Origin: Variovorax paradoxus_P | Lineage (GTDB): Bacteria > Pseudomonadota > Gammaproteobacteria > Burkholderiales > Burkholderiaceae_C | Strand: one strand, 5' to 3' | Assembly (NCBI RefSeq): GCF_050627025.1 | Contig: NZ_CP192473.1 | Length of the DNA stretch: 64,000 nt | Shown: positions 55,096-63,942 of the stretch, piece after piece | How the letters are laid out: each line of letters begins with the position of its first letter | Position numbering within the stretch: the first letter of the stretch is position 1 | Program-made: the position numbers and the translations under genes | Notes under the pieces: generated by a model | Told to the model about the DNA's origin: nothing | The model's database searches: none | Seen by the model: the letters and a program-made list of their open reading frames with translations, nothing else

Positions 55096-55266
55096 CATCA
55101 CCCAAGCCGTGATCGCCTCCTACTCAGGCCTTTCGCGTGGAGTGATCAGCAAGACCATGCGCGACATGGAGAGCCGTGGCTTGGTCTGGCGCGACGCGCG
55201 AGGTATCCTTTGGCGTTCACCGTTACTCCTGCAGGTCGAGGAACTGGGATCGAGTAAGTGTGCATG
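55096..55266 (+). pseudogene. Possible winged-helix DNA-binding fragment
   Basis: One plus-strand frame reads RITQAVIASYSGLSRGVISK, TMRDMESRGLVWRDARGI and LLLQVEELGSSKCA before a stop at 55264-55266. This resembles a helix-turn-helix and wing. No start codon is obvious upstream in that frame. It could be a remnant of a regulator of the mobile element; the call is tentative. Confidence 0.3.
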
Positions 55267-55450
55267 AACACCGGACGGCCTTTGCTTTTTCCTCCATCCC
55301 GCCAATCTACCAACGAGGAGAACCACCACAGGAGGTAGCCTGCCAATGCATCGAAGCCTTCACTACTGACAGGCGCAGTTGAATGGTGCGCGCATCGTGC
55401 TGCAGGTGGGCATTGGTTTTGGGGATGCGGTCAGCTGCGAGCGATTCGAG

Positions 55451-55594
55451 TCAGCTGCGCGTGGTTGCGCTTACCTTGCTCCTCACGATCTCGTCCCCTA
55501 CATTGCCATCATTCACGGTGAGCTGGCCCGGCAAATTCTGTGTGTGACGCAGAACGCCGCTTTCGTACTGCCGGTAGAGTGCCTCGAAGTTCAT
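55451..55594 (-). CDS. Very small frame of unknown status (47 aa)
   Basis: ATG 55594, with AAAGCAAAGG just ahead, opens a 47-codon frame beginning MNFEALYRQYESGVLRHTQN and ending in KVSATTRS. Composition is protein-like and a ribosome site is plausible. It may be the truncated head of a longer gene cut by rearrangement. No family is recognised. Confidence 0.25.
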   Translation of the reverse strand: MNFEALYRQYESGVLRHTQNLPGQLTVNDGNVGDEIVRSKVSATTRS

Positions 55595-55664
55595 CCTTTG
55601 CTTTTGCGCAGGGGGAACGTCGAAGGAAAAAGACTACTTCCTCAGCACAGCCTTGCCGTATTCA

Positions 55665-55817
55665 TCGATGCCGTGGCCCTGGAACACGAACTTTGCCAGG
55701 TCGATGCCAACAGTCGGAATCTTCAGGATGGATGCCGCTTCCGGATGAAGTGGTTGGTACGCTTCCACTCTGGCACTGAAGTGCCGTCGTCGGGTGGGGG
55801 CGTCCATCCCATTGCCG
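55665..55817 (-). mobile_element. IS110-like element end fragment
   Basis: Reading leftward it encodes LKIPTVGIDLAKFVFQGHGI and DEYGKAVLRK, then a stop at 55637-55639. This is the N-terminal RuvC-like start of an IS110 transposase. The outer end carries GTGGGGGCGTCCATCCCATT, shared with 9677-9697. Comparison with 9560-9700 shows clear but imperfect similarity, so it is a related element and not a recent copy. Only the first 150 bp remain, abutting the hydrolase gene. Confidence 0.75.
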
Positions 55818-55842
55818 ACCTTTCGACGACGTGCTCCTCGAT

Positions 55843-57780
55843 CTACTGGTACGCCGTGCCACCTTTCGACCGCGGTCGCTGATTCAGCTGAAAATGCATG
55901 GCATCGCGCGCACTGAAATTCTTTACATCGAAGCCCTTGGCGGGATCAAGCGCTTCAATCCGTGCCTGCGTTCCCGGGGAGCGACCTCCGGCACCGGCTT
56001 CTAGATATGCCTTCAACGCGCCATCTCGATCACCACCCGAAAGCCGCAGGTCGCCCTCAATCTGGAGGCCTTGGGCTCGCAGCGAAGGAATAGCCTTCAT
56101 TTGATTCGAGAGCTCGTAGCTATCTTCCAAGGCCTTGGCGTTGAACATGCGGAAGACGGCCCTCTTGTCCATGGGACTAACCGCTGGCGTCGAGATATTC
56201 CTGAAGATGACGGGGGCTCCGGCCTGCACGGCAACCTTCCCTGCCAACTGCTGGACCGCCGGCGCCGCGGCTGTTTTTAACGACGCGGCCTCTGCCTCCC
56301 TCAACGCAACGACCGCGGCGTCAGGAAACTGCGTGGATGACAAAGTGTCGGCGGCCAGAACCCAGCGCGCTCCGACGGGGAGATCTGGATTGTTCTTGGA
56401 CACAAGGTCATAGGCGACCTTTGCCGTCTCACGCTGCGCCTCGGCGCTCGAGCCAGGCAACTGTGCCAAGCGTGCTGAGACGGCCGGCTTATTCAGATGC
56501 GTGTTTAGCAAAGCCAAGTAGTTGCGCTCGGTCCGCGCCCGATCGGCAGCAACCTCCTTGGGCTTGACCTTGACGACCACCTGCTTTTCTTCGCCCAACC
56601 CACTGCGGATCACGAACGAATACTCCGACCGGTTTGAATCCTTGAGAAGGTTGATGCGAAAGCTCTTCGACTCGTACGCCTCAAGTAGCTGGGGGGTTTC
56701 CTCCGGCACGATGTATAGGGACTCGTCCGAGATGTCTTTGATGTAATAGTGGGCTTTGGCGCGGCTCGCGTTGTAGATTCGCGCTTGCCCCTGGGCGCCA
56801 CGCAGCGTGTATACGTATTTGCCATTCTCCTGCCGGAAGTCGGGAGTTTCTAATCTTGCCTTCGGGTCCGCGAGCACGAACCTGTTAATTGCATTGACCA
56901 TCACGATGATCGAGTCATGCTGAGCTCTGTCTGGTTTCACAATCGTGATGTGGTCGCTGCCTCCAATGGGAGCCGCTGCCGGATCATCTATGCAGATGCG
57001 CGTTCCGCTGGTCCACGTTACGACCTTCACGCTCTTGGTTTTGAGCACTTCATATCCGCAGCTGATCCTCGGCCGTGGCCGCATCGCACTCCAGTCTTGC
57101 AGGAGCCCCTGGAGGAATGTGTTGCGGTCCGCCCAGTTCATATCCTTGAGTGCCTGGTTGGACAGAAACAATGAGGCAACATTGGCAATCTCAGCGCCTT
57201 CTGCGGGCGTAGCGTAGAACACCACAAGCGGGGCCTTCGCCCGCAGGTCGGGATTGCTGATCAGCGCGCGCATGGCGACGAGCCCACCCATGCTGTGCCC
57301 CACGAGTACTACGTTTCGGTATGACATCACGTCGAGCGCCTGCAATTTGGCGGAAAGACTGTTCGCGGCTTCCACGATGTTTGCGGAGCCATCTTTGACG
57401 TAGTTGGATGCGAAACCGAAGGCGAACATGTCAACCTTGGACCCTACCGGTGAGTCCTTGACGTACTCGAAGAAGGTCTTGCCTTTATCGTTGGTCCAGG
57501 TGCCGACCGTGTCACCGAAGATGCCATGGATGAAGACCAGCACCGTGTCATTCCCCTGGGACCGATAGAGCCAGCGTGAATCGGTTGCGGCCAGGTCAGA
57601 AGGGGGCTTCATCGGTGGGCCCGCGGATGCCGTTGCCGCTTCGGCGCCCGGTGCAGCCTGGACATGAGAACTCATCAGCATGAGCGACATCGACGCCACG
57701 CCTAACAGCAGTGGGATCGACGCGCGAATGCGGAATTGGGCTAGGAAACCACTGGCCAGTTTGGCGAAATCCATGTTCAT
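55843..57780 (-). CDS. Exported alpha/beta hydrolase (lipase/SERAC1-like)
   Basis: The 645-aa protein has a signal peptide (IPLLLGVASMSLMLMSSHVQ, then A). An alpha/beta-hydrolase domain follows (about residues 60-300), with the oxyanion-type VLVFIHGIFGDTVGTW, the nucleophile elbow VGHSMGGLVAMRAL and a candidate catalytic His in GGSDHITIVKPDRAQHDS. This is typical of lipases/esterases of the GPI-deacylase or SERAC1 kind. The remaining 340 residues are unrecognised, partly helical (DRARTERNYLALLNTHLNKP) and may be for binding or targeting. It stands 519 bp downstream of the helical protein gene on the same strand. It probably acts on lipids in the periplasm or outside. Confidence 0.75.
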   Translation of the reverse strand: MNMDFAKLASGFLAQFRIRASIPLLLGVASMSLMLMSSHVQAAPGAEAATASAGPPMKPPSDLAATDSRWLYRSQGNDTVLVFIHGIFGDTVGTWTNDKGKTFFEYVKDSPVGSKVDMFAFGFASNYVKDGSANIVEAANSLSAKLQALDVMSYRNVVLVGHSMGGLVAMRALISNPDLRAKAPLVVFYATPAEGAEIANVASLFLSNQALKDMNWADRNTFLQGLLQDWSAMRPRPRISCGYEVLKTKSVKVVTWTSGTRICIDDPAAAPIGGSDHITIVKPDRAQHDSIIVMVNAINRFVLADPKARLETPDFRQENGKYVYTLRGAQGQARIYNASRAKAHYYIKDISDESLYIVPEETPQLLEAYESKSFRINLLKDSNRSEYSFVIRSGLGEEKQVVVKVKPKEVAADRARTERNYLALLNTHLNKPAVSARLAQLPGSSAEAQRETAKVAYDLVSKNNPDLPVGARWVLAADTLSSTQFPDAAVVALREAEAASLKTAAAPAVQQLAGKVAVQAGAPVIFRNISTPAVSPMDKRAVFRMFNAKALEDSYELSNQMKAIPSLRAQGLQIEGDLRLSGGDRDGALKAYLEAGAGGRSPGTQARIEALDPAKGFDVKNFSARDAMHFQLNQRPRSKGGTAYQ

Positions 57781-58299
57781 CTCCTCCAGGCACTCGTTTT
57801 AGAAGAATACTCCCGGACCCGAACTAGCTTGAATACTCTGTTTGTGGGATGTCAAGGTACACCGTTTCGCGGGCCCTGATCTCCGGCGGCGGTGACCTCT
57901 CGATGAACTGCCCGGCGTCGTTTACTAAGGTCTATAGAGCGCGCTGGGGCCGGCCCACGATAACCCGCCTCGGCAAAAAGCATGAGTTACCGAGGGCGGG
58001 TGGAGCATGTTGGTGAAGCTCTATAGATATGGGCGTTCGAGGTGTACCGTCGCCAAACTCGCGAATGATTCGGCCTGCATCACAATGTGCGGCACTTCCA
58101 AATGGGCGAGGCAGACATATACCGAAACGGCACCGCATCTACCGCAGTCACCACCTTGCGCAGGCCCAAGATCACCAGCGGAAGCGCCATCGAAGTTCTC
58201 GACACCCTCGTGCAGATACCTTCACAGCGTGCTGGGAGACAAGTCTTCGGTCCGGGCTGTCTCGCGGACAACCCTGAATCGAGCAGATGGCGCGTCCAG
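57781..58299. other. Intergenic with an imperfect inverted repeat
   Basis: No gene is supported. CCCGCCTCGG at 57964-57973 pairs with CCGAGGGCGGG at 57990-58000 with one bulged base, a GC-rich stem without a T-tract. Open plus-strand frames around 58029-58303 are Arg/Ser/Pro-rich and not convincing. Confidence 0.4.
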
Positions 58300-58632
58300 C
58301 TAAAGCAGCACGAAACCGACAGCCACATTTACGGCGTCCCTGACGGCTTTCAATGCTGCATTCAGAGCTTCCTCGATGGCCAGTTGTGTCAGGCCTTCAA
58401 CCGCGAGCAAAACGGTTTCAAACGCTTCCTTTTGGAACGCGACCAAGTCCCTTGCTCTCTGTTCCGAGATACTTCCGGCAGCGCGCAAACGAGCGATGTT
58501 TGCCAGTCGCTCGGCAAAAATTTTCGTTTCCGATTCGATATATGGCTTGACCTTCACCCACTTGTTCTTCAGCACGCCCTCGGCTGCCACGAGCATCTTG
58601 ATGCCAATGTCGTTGACGTCGATTGAGCTCAT
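58300..58632 (-). CDS. Small helical protein of unknown function
   Basis: The 110-aa product is nearly all alpha-helical (IGIKMLVAAEGVLKNKWVKV, KIFAERLANIARLRAAGSIS) with a hydrophobic end (ALKAVRDAVNVAVGFVLL). There is no signal peptide. The ATG overlaps the stop of the upstream lipoprotein gene (58629-58632), so the two are translated together. No family is recognised. Confidence 0.6.
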   Translation of the reverse strand: MSSIDVNDIGIKMLVAAEGVLKNKWVKVKPYIESETKIFAERLANIARLRAAGSISEQRARDLVAFQKEAFETVLLAVEGLTQLAIEEALNAALKAVRDAVNVAVGFVLL

Positions 58633-59153
58633 TTCTTGCCTCCATCATCTCTAGCGGGTTTAGTTGCAGGTAACAGTGCCTTCGCTTCGTCGGGCGTATC
58701 GCCTCGTCGCTTTGCCAGTTCAAAGGTCAGAATAGCCATGAACTGACTATTCAAAGCGCCCCGTAGGTCGGGAATCTCGGCGACTTTCAGTCCCTCTTTG
58801 TGCATCCGCTCCAGCCGCTCGTAGTTGTTTTGCAGCCTGTCCAGCATTCGGACCGTCAGAGAGTTCCGAGATGTGGAATCAGCGCGAACCCGAAGCGAAC
58901 TGACCTCGACCTTGGTGACCTGGTAGAAGTTCTCCGTCCCTTTGTAGGGGGCGGCTCCTGGACCCGGTACCGCAGAAATTTTGATCAGATGCGTTTCGGT
59001 CTTCCTCTGGAGGGCTGTGACACCATCATCAATCTCTTTGTCGTAGTCGCCAACCAGCCGTATGGTCGTACATCCGACAAGTAATCCGATTGCGATTGCA
59101 ACGAGCCATATCCGAGCGACGTCAATGCGAACTGACCACGAATGGTTCCTCAT
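58629..59153 (-). CDS. Small lipoprotein
   Basis: The 174-aa protein has a signal peptide with lipobox (WLVAIAIGLLVGCTT, Cys28). The mature part is beta then helical (VTALQRKTETHLIKISAVPG, TVRMLDRLQNNYERLERMHK, LNSQFMAILTFELAKRRGD). No domain is recognised. It is coupled by ATGA to the small helical protein and starts 117 bp after the peptidoglycan hydrolase gene, consistent with one transcription unit of envelope-acting proteins. Confidence 0.7.
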   Translation of the reverse strand: MRNHSWSVRIDVARIWLVAIAIGLLVGCTTIRLVGDYDKEIDDGVTALQRKTETHLIKISAVPGPGAAPYKGTENFYQVTKVEVSSLRVRADSTSRNSLTVRMLDRLQNNYERLERMHKEGLKVAEIPDLRGALNSQFMAILTFELAKRRGDTPDEAKALLPATKPARDDGGKK

Positions 59154-59270
59154 ACATTCTTCTCCTTATGCCTTGTGGCATATACCTCTTTCCCGTGAAC
59201 GTGAAAATCGCCGGGATTTTTGTGTCGAATGAGCGCCGAAACTTGGCCTGCGAAGTCGCTGTACCGAATA

Positions 59271-60677
59271 TCAGGCGCGGAGGAAATAGTCGGTTCCGGT
59301 CTTTCCGTCTCGACCGCGCGCGGAACGCGCATGAGGCACATTGGCTGTGTTCTGGTTGTCCGCGATCATCATCCTGTCGTCATCGATCGCCTCGATCACC
59401 AGGTAGACATGGTCCGCTCCCGGAGGGTCCGTATTGCCGTAAGCGACGCCGACATCGCCCGGCTGCTGGTCACCTGCCTTGATGCGCATCCATCCGCGCT
59501 TCTCGATCGCGGTCGCGAGCTTGCCGGCTCCAACCGTCATTGGCACATCGATGCTCGACTGTCGCAGCAGCGCGCTCAGATGCGCTGCACATCCATTTTT
59601 TGGATAGCCTTTCACAGCAGGTTTCGCCTCGACCCTCGCAGCGGCGATGCCGGCTTCCGTACTTCCGTTCTGGATCAATGTGGGGATGCGTACCGCATCA
59701 CCGCTAGGGACATGTGGGGCCCCCATCATTGATAGCGGTGCGGTAAGCGCGACGCTCGCGGTTCCGAGTGACACGGGTGCTGCGAGATGGGTGGTAACAC
59801 CGCGTACGGAACTCAGGAAGCCCGTGCTGACGTAGCCGTCGGCCGCCGAATCGCCCTGCAGATCGACTGAAGTCCATTCGCCGGACGTTCCGAGTGGGTG
59901 CACGGCGGTTCCGTAAGGGAGCAACGACAGGACGTCGAAGTCGACACCCGGACCCGCCCGGAGCCGCAGGCCGTAGCGCGCGTTCACGTATTTCAGTTCG
60001 CTGGACTCAACGGTGCTAGCCGTAGAAGGAACAAGCATGAAGTCTCCGATGTCCTTGCCTGGGCCGGCCGTATTTGGGTCACATTTCACGCCCGCAATCA
60101 CCGTGTCCATTGCCTGGAGCATGTTCCATTGGCGTGATGCCAGGAACTTCTGGTAGCCGGCCCAGCCGGTTGATTGAGCCAGCCAGGTCATCTTGACCAA
60201 TCCCGCATCCAGAAGTGCTTGGCATACCGCGCCACTTCCATACACGCCCACCACGTAATCCAGGCCGTCGGAATTGCGGGCGAACGCCTTTGCGATCCCC
60301 TCGAAATAGGGAACCACGCGTTTGTTGATTTCGTCCTTCCCCTTCCGTGGATCTGCGTCGGTGTCGATGCCGAAATAGATCGTCGATCCCGCCGGCTGGC
60401 CAATCGTGTGCTGCGCATACATGCGCGCGTAGGCACCATCATCGACGCCCACGCCGTGGTCGAAGTAGTCGATGTCATTGCCGCGCCTGCCCTCATACAC
60501 GATGCCGATCCTCAAGCCCGCAGCTGCCAGTGCTACGGCCTCGGGGAGGTGGAGCCGTTTCGCGGCACTCGGGACAGAGTCGCGCGAGTAGTAGCGGATG
60601 ACCGTCTCCACCCCGGCCCTGCTTAGGCCCAGGGCATATCTTTCGCAGGGGTACGAGACATCGATGATTCTGATCAT
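59271..60677 (-). CDS. Two-domain peptidoglycan hydrolase (DUF1906 glycoside-hydrolase-like, SH3, CHAP/NlpC-like)
   Basis: The start ATG 60677, preceded by GAGGAGAAGCC, gives 468 aa. Residues 1-205 match the DUF1906 (Rv2525c-like, GH25-related) fold: IRIIDVSYPCERYALGLSRA, GIVYEGRRGNDIDYFDHGVG, STIYFGIDTDAD. A bacterial SH3 domain follows (LRLRAGPGVDFDVLSLLPYG). The C-terminal 130 residues look like a Cys amidase: Cys in KNGCAAHLSALLR, then GDQQPGDVGVAYG and His in GADHVYLVIE, as in CHAP/NlpC-P60 enzymes. It should cleave both sugar and peptide parts of peptidoglycan. No signal peptide is seen, so export is unexplained. Confidence 0.8.
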   Translation of the reverse strand: MIRIIDVSYPCERYALGLSRAGVETVIRYYSRDSVPSAAKRLHLPEAVALAAAGLRIGIVYEGRRGNDIDYFDHGVGVDDGAYARMYAQHTIGQPAGSTIYFGIDTDADPRKGKDEINKRVVPYFEGIAKAFARNSDGLDYVVGVYGSGAVCQALLDAGLVKMTWLAQSTGWAGYQKFLASRQWNMLQAMDTVIAGVKCDPNTAGPGKDIGDFMLVPSTASTVESSELKYVNARYGLRLRAGPGVDFDVLSLLPYGTAVHPLGTSGEWTSVDLQGDSAADGYVSTGFLSSVRGVTTHLAAPVSLGTASVALTAPLSMMGAPHVPSGDAVRIPTLIQNGSTEAGIAAARVEAKPAVKGYPKNGCAAHLSALLRQSSIDVPMTVGAGKLATAIEKRGWMRIKAGDQQPGDVGVAYGNTDPPGADHVYLVIEAIDDDRMMIADNQNTANVPHARSARGRDGKTGTDYFLRA

Positions 60678-60744
60678 GGCTTCTCCTCGGGTGCGAAGTG
60701 TTGAAGACAAGAGACGCCGCACTGCGCCGGTGCGGCAACGGTGC

Positions 60745-61581
60745 CTACCCCTTCGCGGCGGGCTGAAGTTTTTGGACTCCGCCGAAGAATTCGCTCCGAA
60801 CGTCAGCTGTCTTCTGGCGAATGAGAGGCCCGAGATCGGCAATCGACCTTTGGTTGATGGAACACCGCTGAAGGTTCGTCCTGAGGGCTGCTCCAGCCTT
60901 TTTCCACTTGAAGAAGAGCACCTGCGTTGATTCCTGAACGTTGTCGAGGATGAACGCCGCGAGCGTCACAACCGCGCCTCCGCCGAGATCGGGCACTACC
61001 GCTCCCACTTGGAAGCGTGCAAGGTGCGACTGCTTGACTTCGCGATTGAAGATGGTTATCCACGGGCTGTCCGGATCCGCGTCCTGCAATGCTTTGATGG
61101 ATGCCATGGCGATCGCCGCCGCCGTGGGCGCCGCCCCTAGGGCGACTGCAAGAACAGCAGCAATTTGCTCATGGACCTCCGCATCCTGGCCCTCAATGAC
61201 CTTGACGTTCCATTGTTGATCCTGGATGAGCCAGCCTGCGTTCTGCAGCACCAGCGAGTAGTTCCCGTACCACCCCTGCGGATCCTTCTGGAAATCGGAT
61301 TTTTGGCTTGCGTACCCTTGTGCCAGAAGCGTCGTGTCAGAGATCGCGTCTCGAACGTCGGTATTCACTCCTTCTACGAAGGCTAGGAGGCTGGAACCAA
61401 TCACCTGCGCTTCGTTCTGCGTGGCGTCATATGCGGATGCCGCGAGATCTTCGATCATGACTTTCTTGAGTTTGATGTACGCCCCGAGATCGCGAACTCG
61501 GTCCTCCTGTGCGCAGTTGGATTTCAGTTCGATGGACGCGATGAATTTGCGCGCCTCACTATCGTGCTGCTCCATCACCAT
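60745..61581 (-). CDS. Unknown protein with an Ala-rich hydrophobic helix
   Basis: The 278-aa protein lacks a signal peptide. The N-terminal half is helical (KLKKVMIEDLAASAYDATQN, EAQVIGSSLLAFVEGVNTDV). A central Ala-rich stretch (IAAVLAVALGAAPTAAAIAM) could enter a membrane. The end is beta/helix (GGGAVVTLAAFILDNVQEST, QVLFFKWKKAGAALRTNLQR). The pattern is loosely like pore-forming or Evf-type virulence proteins, but I cannot support a family. It lies 67 bp before the peptidoglycan hydrolase gene and is probably the first gene of that unit. Confidence 0.6.
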   Translation of the reverse strand: MVMEQHDSEARKFIASIELKSNCAQEDRVRDLGAYIKLKKVMIEDLAASAYDATQNEAQVIGSSLLAFVEGVNTDVRDAISDTTLLAQGYASQKSDFQKDPQGWYGNYSLVLQNAGWLIQDQQWNVKVIEGQDAEVHEQIAAVLAVALGAAPTAAAIAMASIKALQDADPDSPWITIFNREVKQSHLARFQVGAVVPDLGGGAVVTLAAFILDNVQESTQVLFFKWKKAGAALRTNLQRCSINQRSIADLGPLIRQKTADVRSEFFGGVQKLQPAAKG

Positions 61582-61887
61582 CTCCCGGAGTGTCCTGATG
61601 GGCCCTTTTTATTCCTCGACTGACGCACCGTCACTCCCATATTTCGGTGAACCCCGCTCGACTTCAAAGGACTGTGAGCCGCGAAAACGATGCTGCCAAT
61701 TTCTGAATTGTTTTGACGCGAAGCGCAGCGGCCCGGTGCTGAGCGACTGGTCGTTTCGAACGGCACGCGGCTGGTGATGGACTTCGCTTCTGCAACTGGT
61801 GGCGCAACAGTCCGGCGAGTTGGTCTTCTCTACGAGAGAAGGCGATGGCTGCTGCCGTTTTCCGTTTCGATTTGATACATTCGAAGA
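61582..61887. promoter_or_regulatory. Divergent intergenic region
   Basis: It separates the leftward unit starting at 61581 from the rightward YaaW-like gene at 61888 and must hold both promoters. I could not define -35/-10 boxes or operators with confidence, and no gene is supported. Confidence 0.4.
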
Positions 61888-63852
61888 ATGACCATCAGTC
61901 CCACCATCCCCGCTGATGAAGCACTCTTTGAACTCCTGCGCCGAGCGGACCACGCTGATCTCGCTGCACTGGTGGCCTTCATCACAGACAGGGGCGCCGG
62001 CAGACTGACGCTCCCCGCGGTTGTCCGCGAAGTGCTGCTCAAAGCCAAAGATGAGCAGGTATTCCTAGACGGGGAATTGCGTCTGCTCGTGCGAGAGCTT
62101 CAGTTGTTCGGCGGCAACTCGCTGCGCAATGTGGCTCGCGGTGGCGGCGTCAGCTACAGGCAGATCGCAGCAGACGTGCTGAGCCACATTTGTGGCGAAG
62201 TGCCCGCGCAAGATGAGCCCACACAGCAAATTGAGTTACGGGTGTTGGCGGCCATTGTGTCGCGCTTATGGTCTGAAGCCGATGCCGGCGGCAAGCGGGC
62301 GATTGCAGAGACGCTGGACATCCCGGCAAAAGAAGTCATGCCCGATCTGGATCAGGTACTGGAAGCGGTACGCCAAGGCGGCATCGCAGCGATAGATGCG
62401 GCATTGCTTGCGGACGGTTTTGAGAAACTTTCGCTCCGCCGTGTCGTGGACTCGGTGTCCAAGCAAGTAGCAAGTGCCGCTCGGAAGCCGCCGGTGGGCT
62501 TGCTGGCCGCCGTTGCGGCGCGCGCACTTCCCATCACTGCGGCAGCAGCAACAGCCGGATGGGGTGCGCAGCAACTCGCCGGCGAGGCCTACCGGATCAC
62601 GCTTCCATGCGTCGTTCGCATCGCGTCGATCCGGCGAAAGGAGTTCATGCGGACAAGGGTTACGGGCTCAGAGCTGCCCTTGGCGACGACCTCTCGAGAT
62701 GTTGATCTTGTTGCGAGCGGCGCGGGGCCGGGTTGGCACATTGGCATGACGGCCGACCGCCCGATCGTCTCGGCGTCGATTCTCGTCAATTCAGACTGGA
62801 AGACGAGCGCGCGAGCGGTGGATAGAACGCACGCCGCGGGCATCGATCGTCTGGCGCCGATTCTCCACGCCGTGCCGGGCTTGGGTGCGGCGGTTCAACA
62901 AAGTGGGTCCGAGTATGTGCGTGTGGTCGTGAATGGGCCGCTCGCTGCGGCGGCAGACGGCAACGGTCTGCGTGGCTTTGTTCACGACGGCAAACACATC
63001 ACGGAACATGCGCGCTTCTACGAAGACGCCAAGCTGCAGAATCTCGTCAATTCGGCCGCGCTCTTCAACATCGCATCTGCCGTTGTCGCGCAGAAGCATC
63101 TGGCTGACATCAGCGAGCGTCTCGATGCGATTGAAAAAGGCGTCGCTGCAATTCACAGCTTCCTGAAGGATGCTCGACTCGCGGAGGTAAATGGCGCCGT
63201 CGCCTATCTGCGGCAGGTAGCCGGACCGGTCATGACAGGGGCGCAGACACCGTCCATTCGGCAGAAGCTGGAGGATTTCGAAGCCTCGTTGATCAGCATT
63301 CAACACCACTTGGAGTCCGACCTTCGCGAACTCCGCGACAGCATTCAGACAATGAAAGACCCAGGAAAGGTCGGGACAAGCGGAATGGCGGCGGCCCTCC
63401 AAGCCCAACAGCCGAAGCTCCTGGAGTTGATTGATCAATGGACGCTTTGTCACTCCGCCCGCATGGCTGCCTGCCAACTCGTGTCGGCCTTCCCCGGCGA
63501 GGAGACATTGGTTCAAGCCCGGAGACAGGCTCTCGCAGAATGCGCGGCTGCATTCTTCGCAGAAGCAGGCATTGTTGAGCAAGTCAGGAATGCCATGAAG
63601 GCGAGAACTGAAAAAATGAGTTCAGTCGTCGAGTCAAAATCCGAAACTTACGCAAGGCAGCTGTCCCTCGAGCGTTGGCAGATCAACTCTCTGCAACCGG
63701 CGCTCCAGCATGTCCGCCAACAGGTATCGAGACCAGGCGTTCTTCTTTCCTTTCAGGAGCAACCTGCCGTCGTTCTTGCGTTGCGCATGGGGCCACAGGA
63801 CCGGCTGGAGGCATACCACCTCGATAGCACGGATTCGCGCGCCGCCATCTGA
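61888..63852 (+). CDS. YaaW (UPF0174)-like protein with long C-terminal extension
   Basis: The 654-aa protein starts with a region of about 255 residues that follows E. coli YaaW closely as I remember it: ELQLFGGNSLRNVARGGGVS, YRQIAADVL, and AGEAYRITLPCVVRIASIRR at the end of that domain. YaaW is about 240 aa and of unknown function, so this protein has about 400 extra residues. The extension includes helical, coiled-coil-like segments (KHLADISERLDAIEKGVAAI, LEDFEASLISIQHHLESDLR) and a basic tail. No signal peptide is visible. It is divergent from the envelope-protein genes. Confidence 0.7.
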   Translation: MTISPTIPADEALFELLRRADHADLAALVAFITDRGAGRLTLPAVVREVLLKAKDEQVFLDGELRLLVRELQLFGGNSLRNVARGGGVSYRQIAADVLSHICGEVPAQDEPTQQIELRVLAAIVSRLWSEADAGGKRAIAETLDIPAKEVMPDLDQVLEAVRQGGIAAIDAALLADGFEKLSLRRVVDSVSKQVASAARKPPVGLLAAVAARALPITAAAATAGWGAQQLAGEAYRITLPCVVRIASIRRKEFMRTRVTGSELPLATTSRDVDLVASGAGPGWHIGMTADRPIVSASILVNSDWKTSARAVDRTHAAGIDRLAPILHAVPGLGAAVQQSGSEYVRVVVNGPLAAAADGNGLRGFVHDGKHITEHARFYEDAKLQNLVNSAALFNIASAVVAQKHLADISERLDAIEKGVAAIHSFLKDARLAEVNGAVAYLRQVAGPVMTGAQTPSIRQKLEDFEASLISIQHHLESDLRELRDSIQTMKDPGKVGTSGMAAALQAQQPKLLELIDQWTLCHSARMAACQLVSAFPGEETLVQARRQALAECAAAFFAEAGIVEQVRNAMKARTEKMSSVVESKSETYARQLSLERWQINSLQPALQHVRQQVSRPGVLLSFQEQPAVVLALRMGPQDRLEAYHLDSTDSRAAI

Positions 63853-63919
63853 CAGCGGGCGCATGCGTTACGAGCGCCGCCGAAGCGGATGACGGCGCAC
63901 CATCCTCAGTACATATGCT

Positions 63920-63942
63920 GCCTCTCCCTGTCCTGGAGAGGC
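63920..63942. terminator. GC-rich hairpin after the YaaW-like gene
   Basis: GCCTCTCC and GGAGAGGC form a perfect 8-bp stem with a 7-base loop, 68 bp after the stop codon. There is no T-run, so termination efficiency is uncertain. Confidence 0.4.

Noticed and set aside
58087..58626. Plus-strand frame of 179 codons
   Set aside because: Its second half is antisense to the coupled small helical protein gene, and the first half has no recognisable features.
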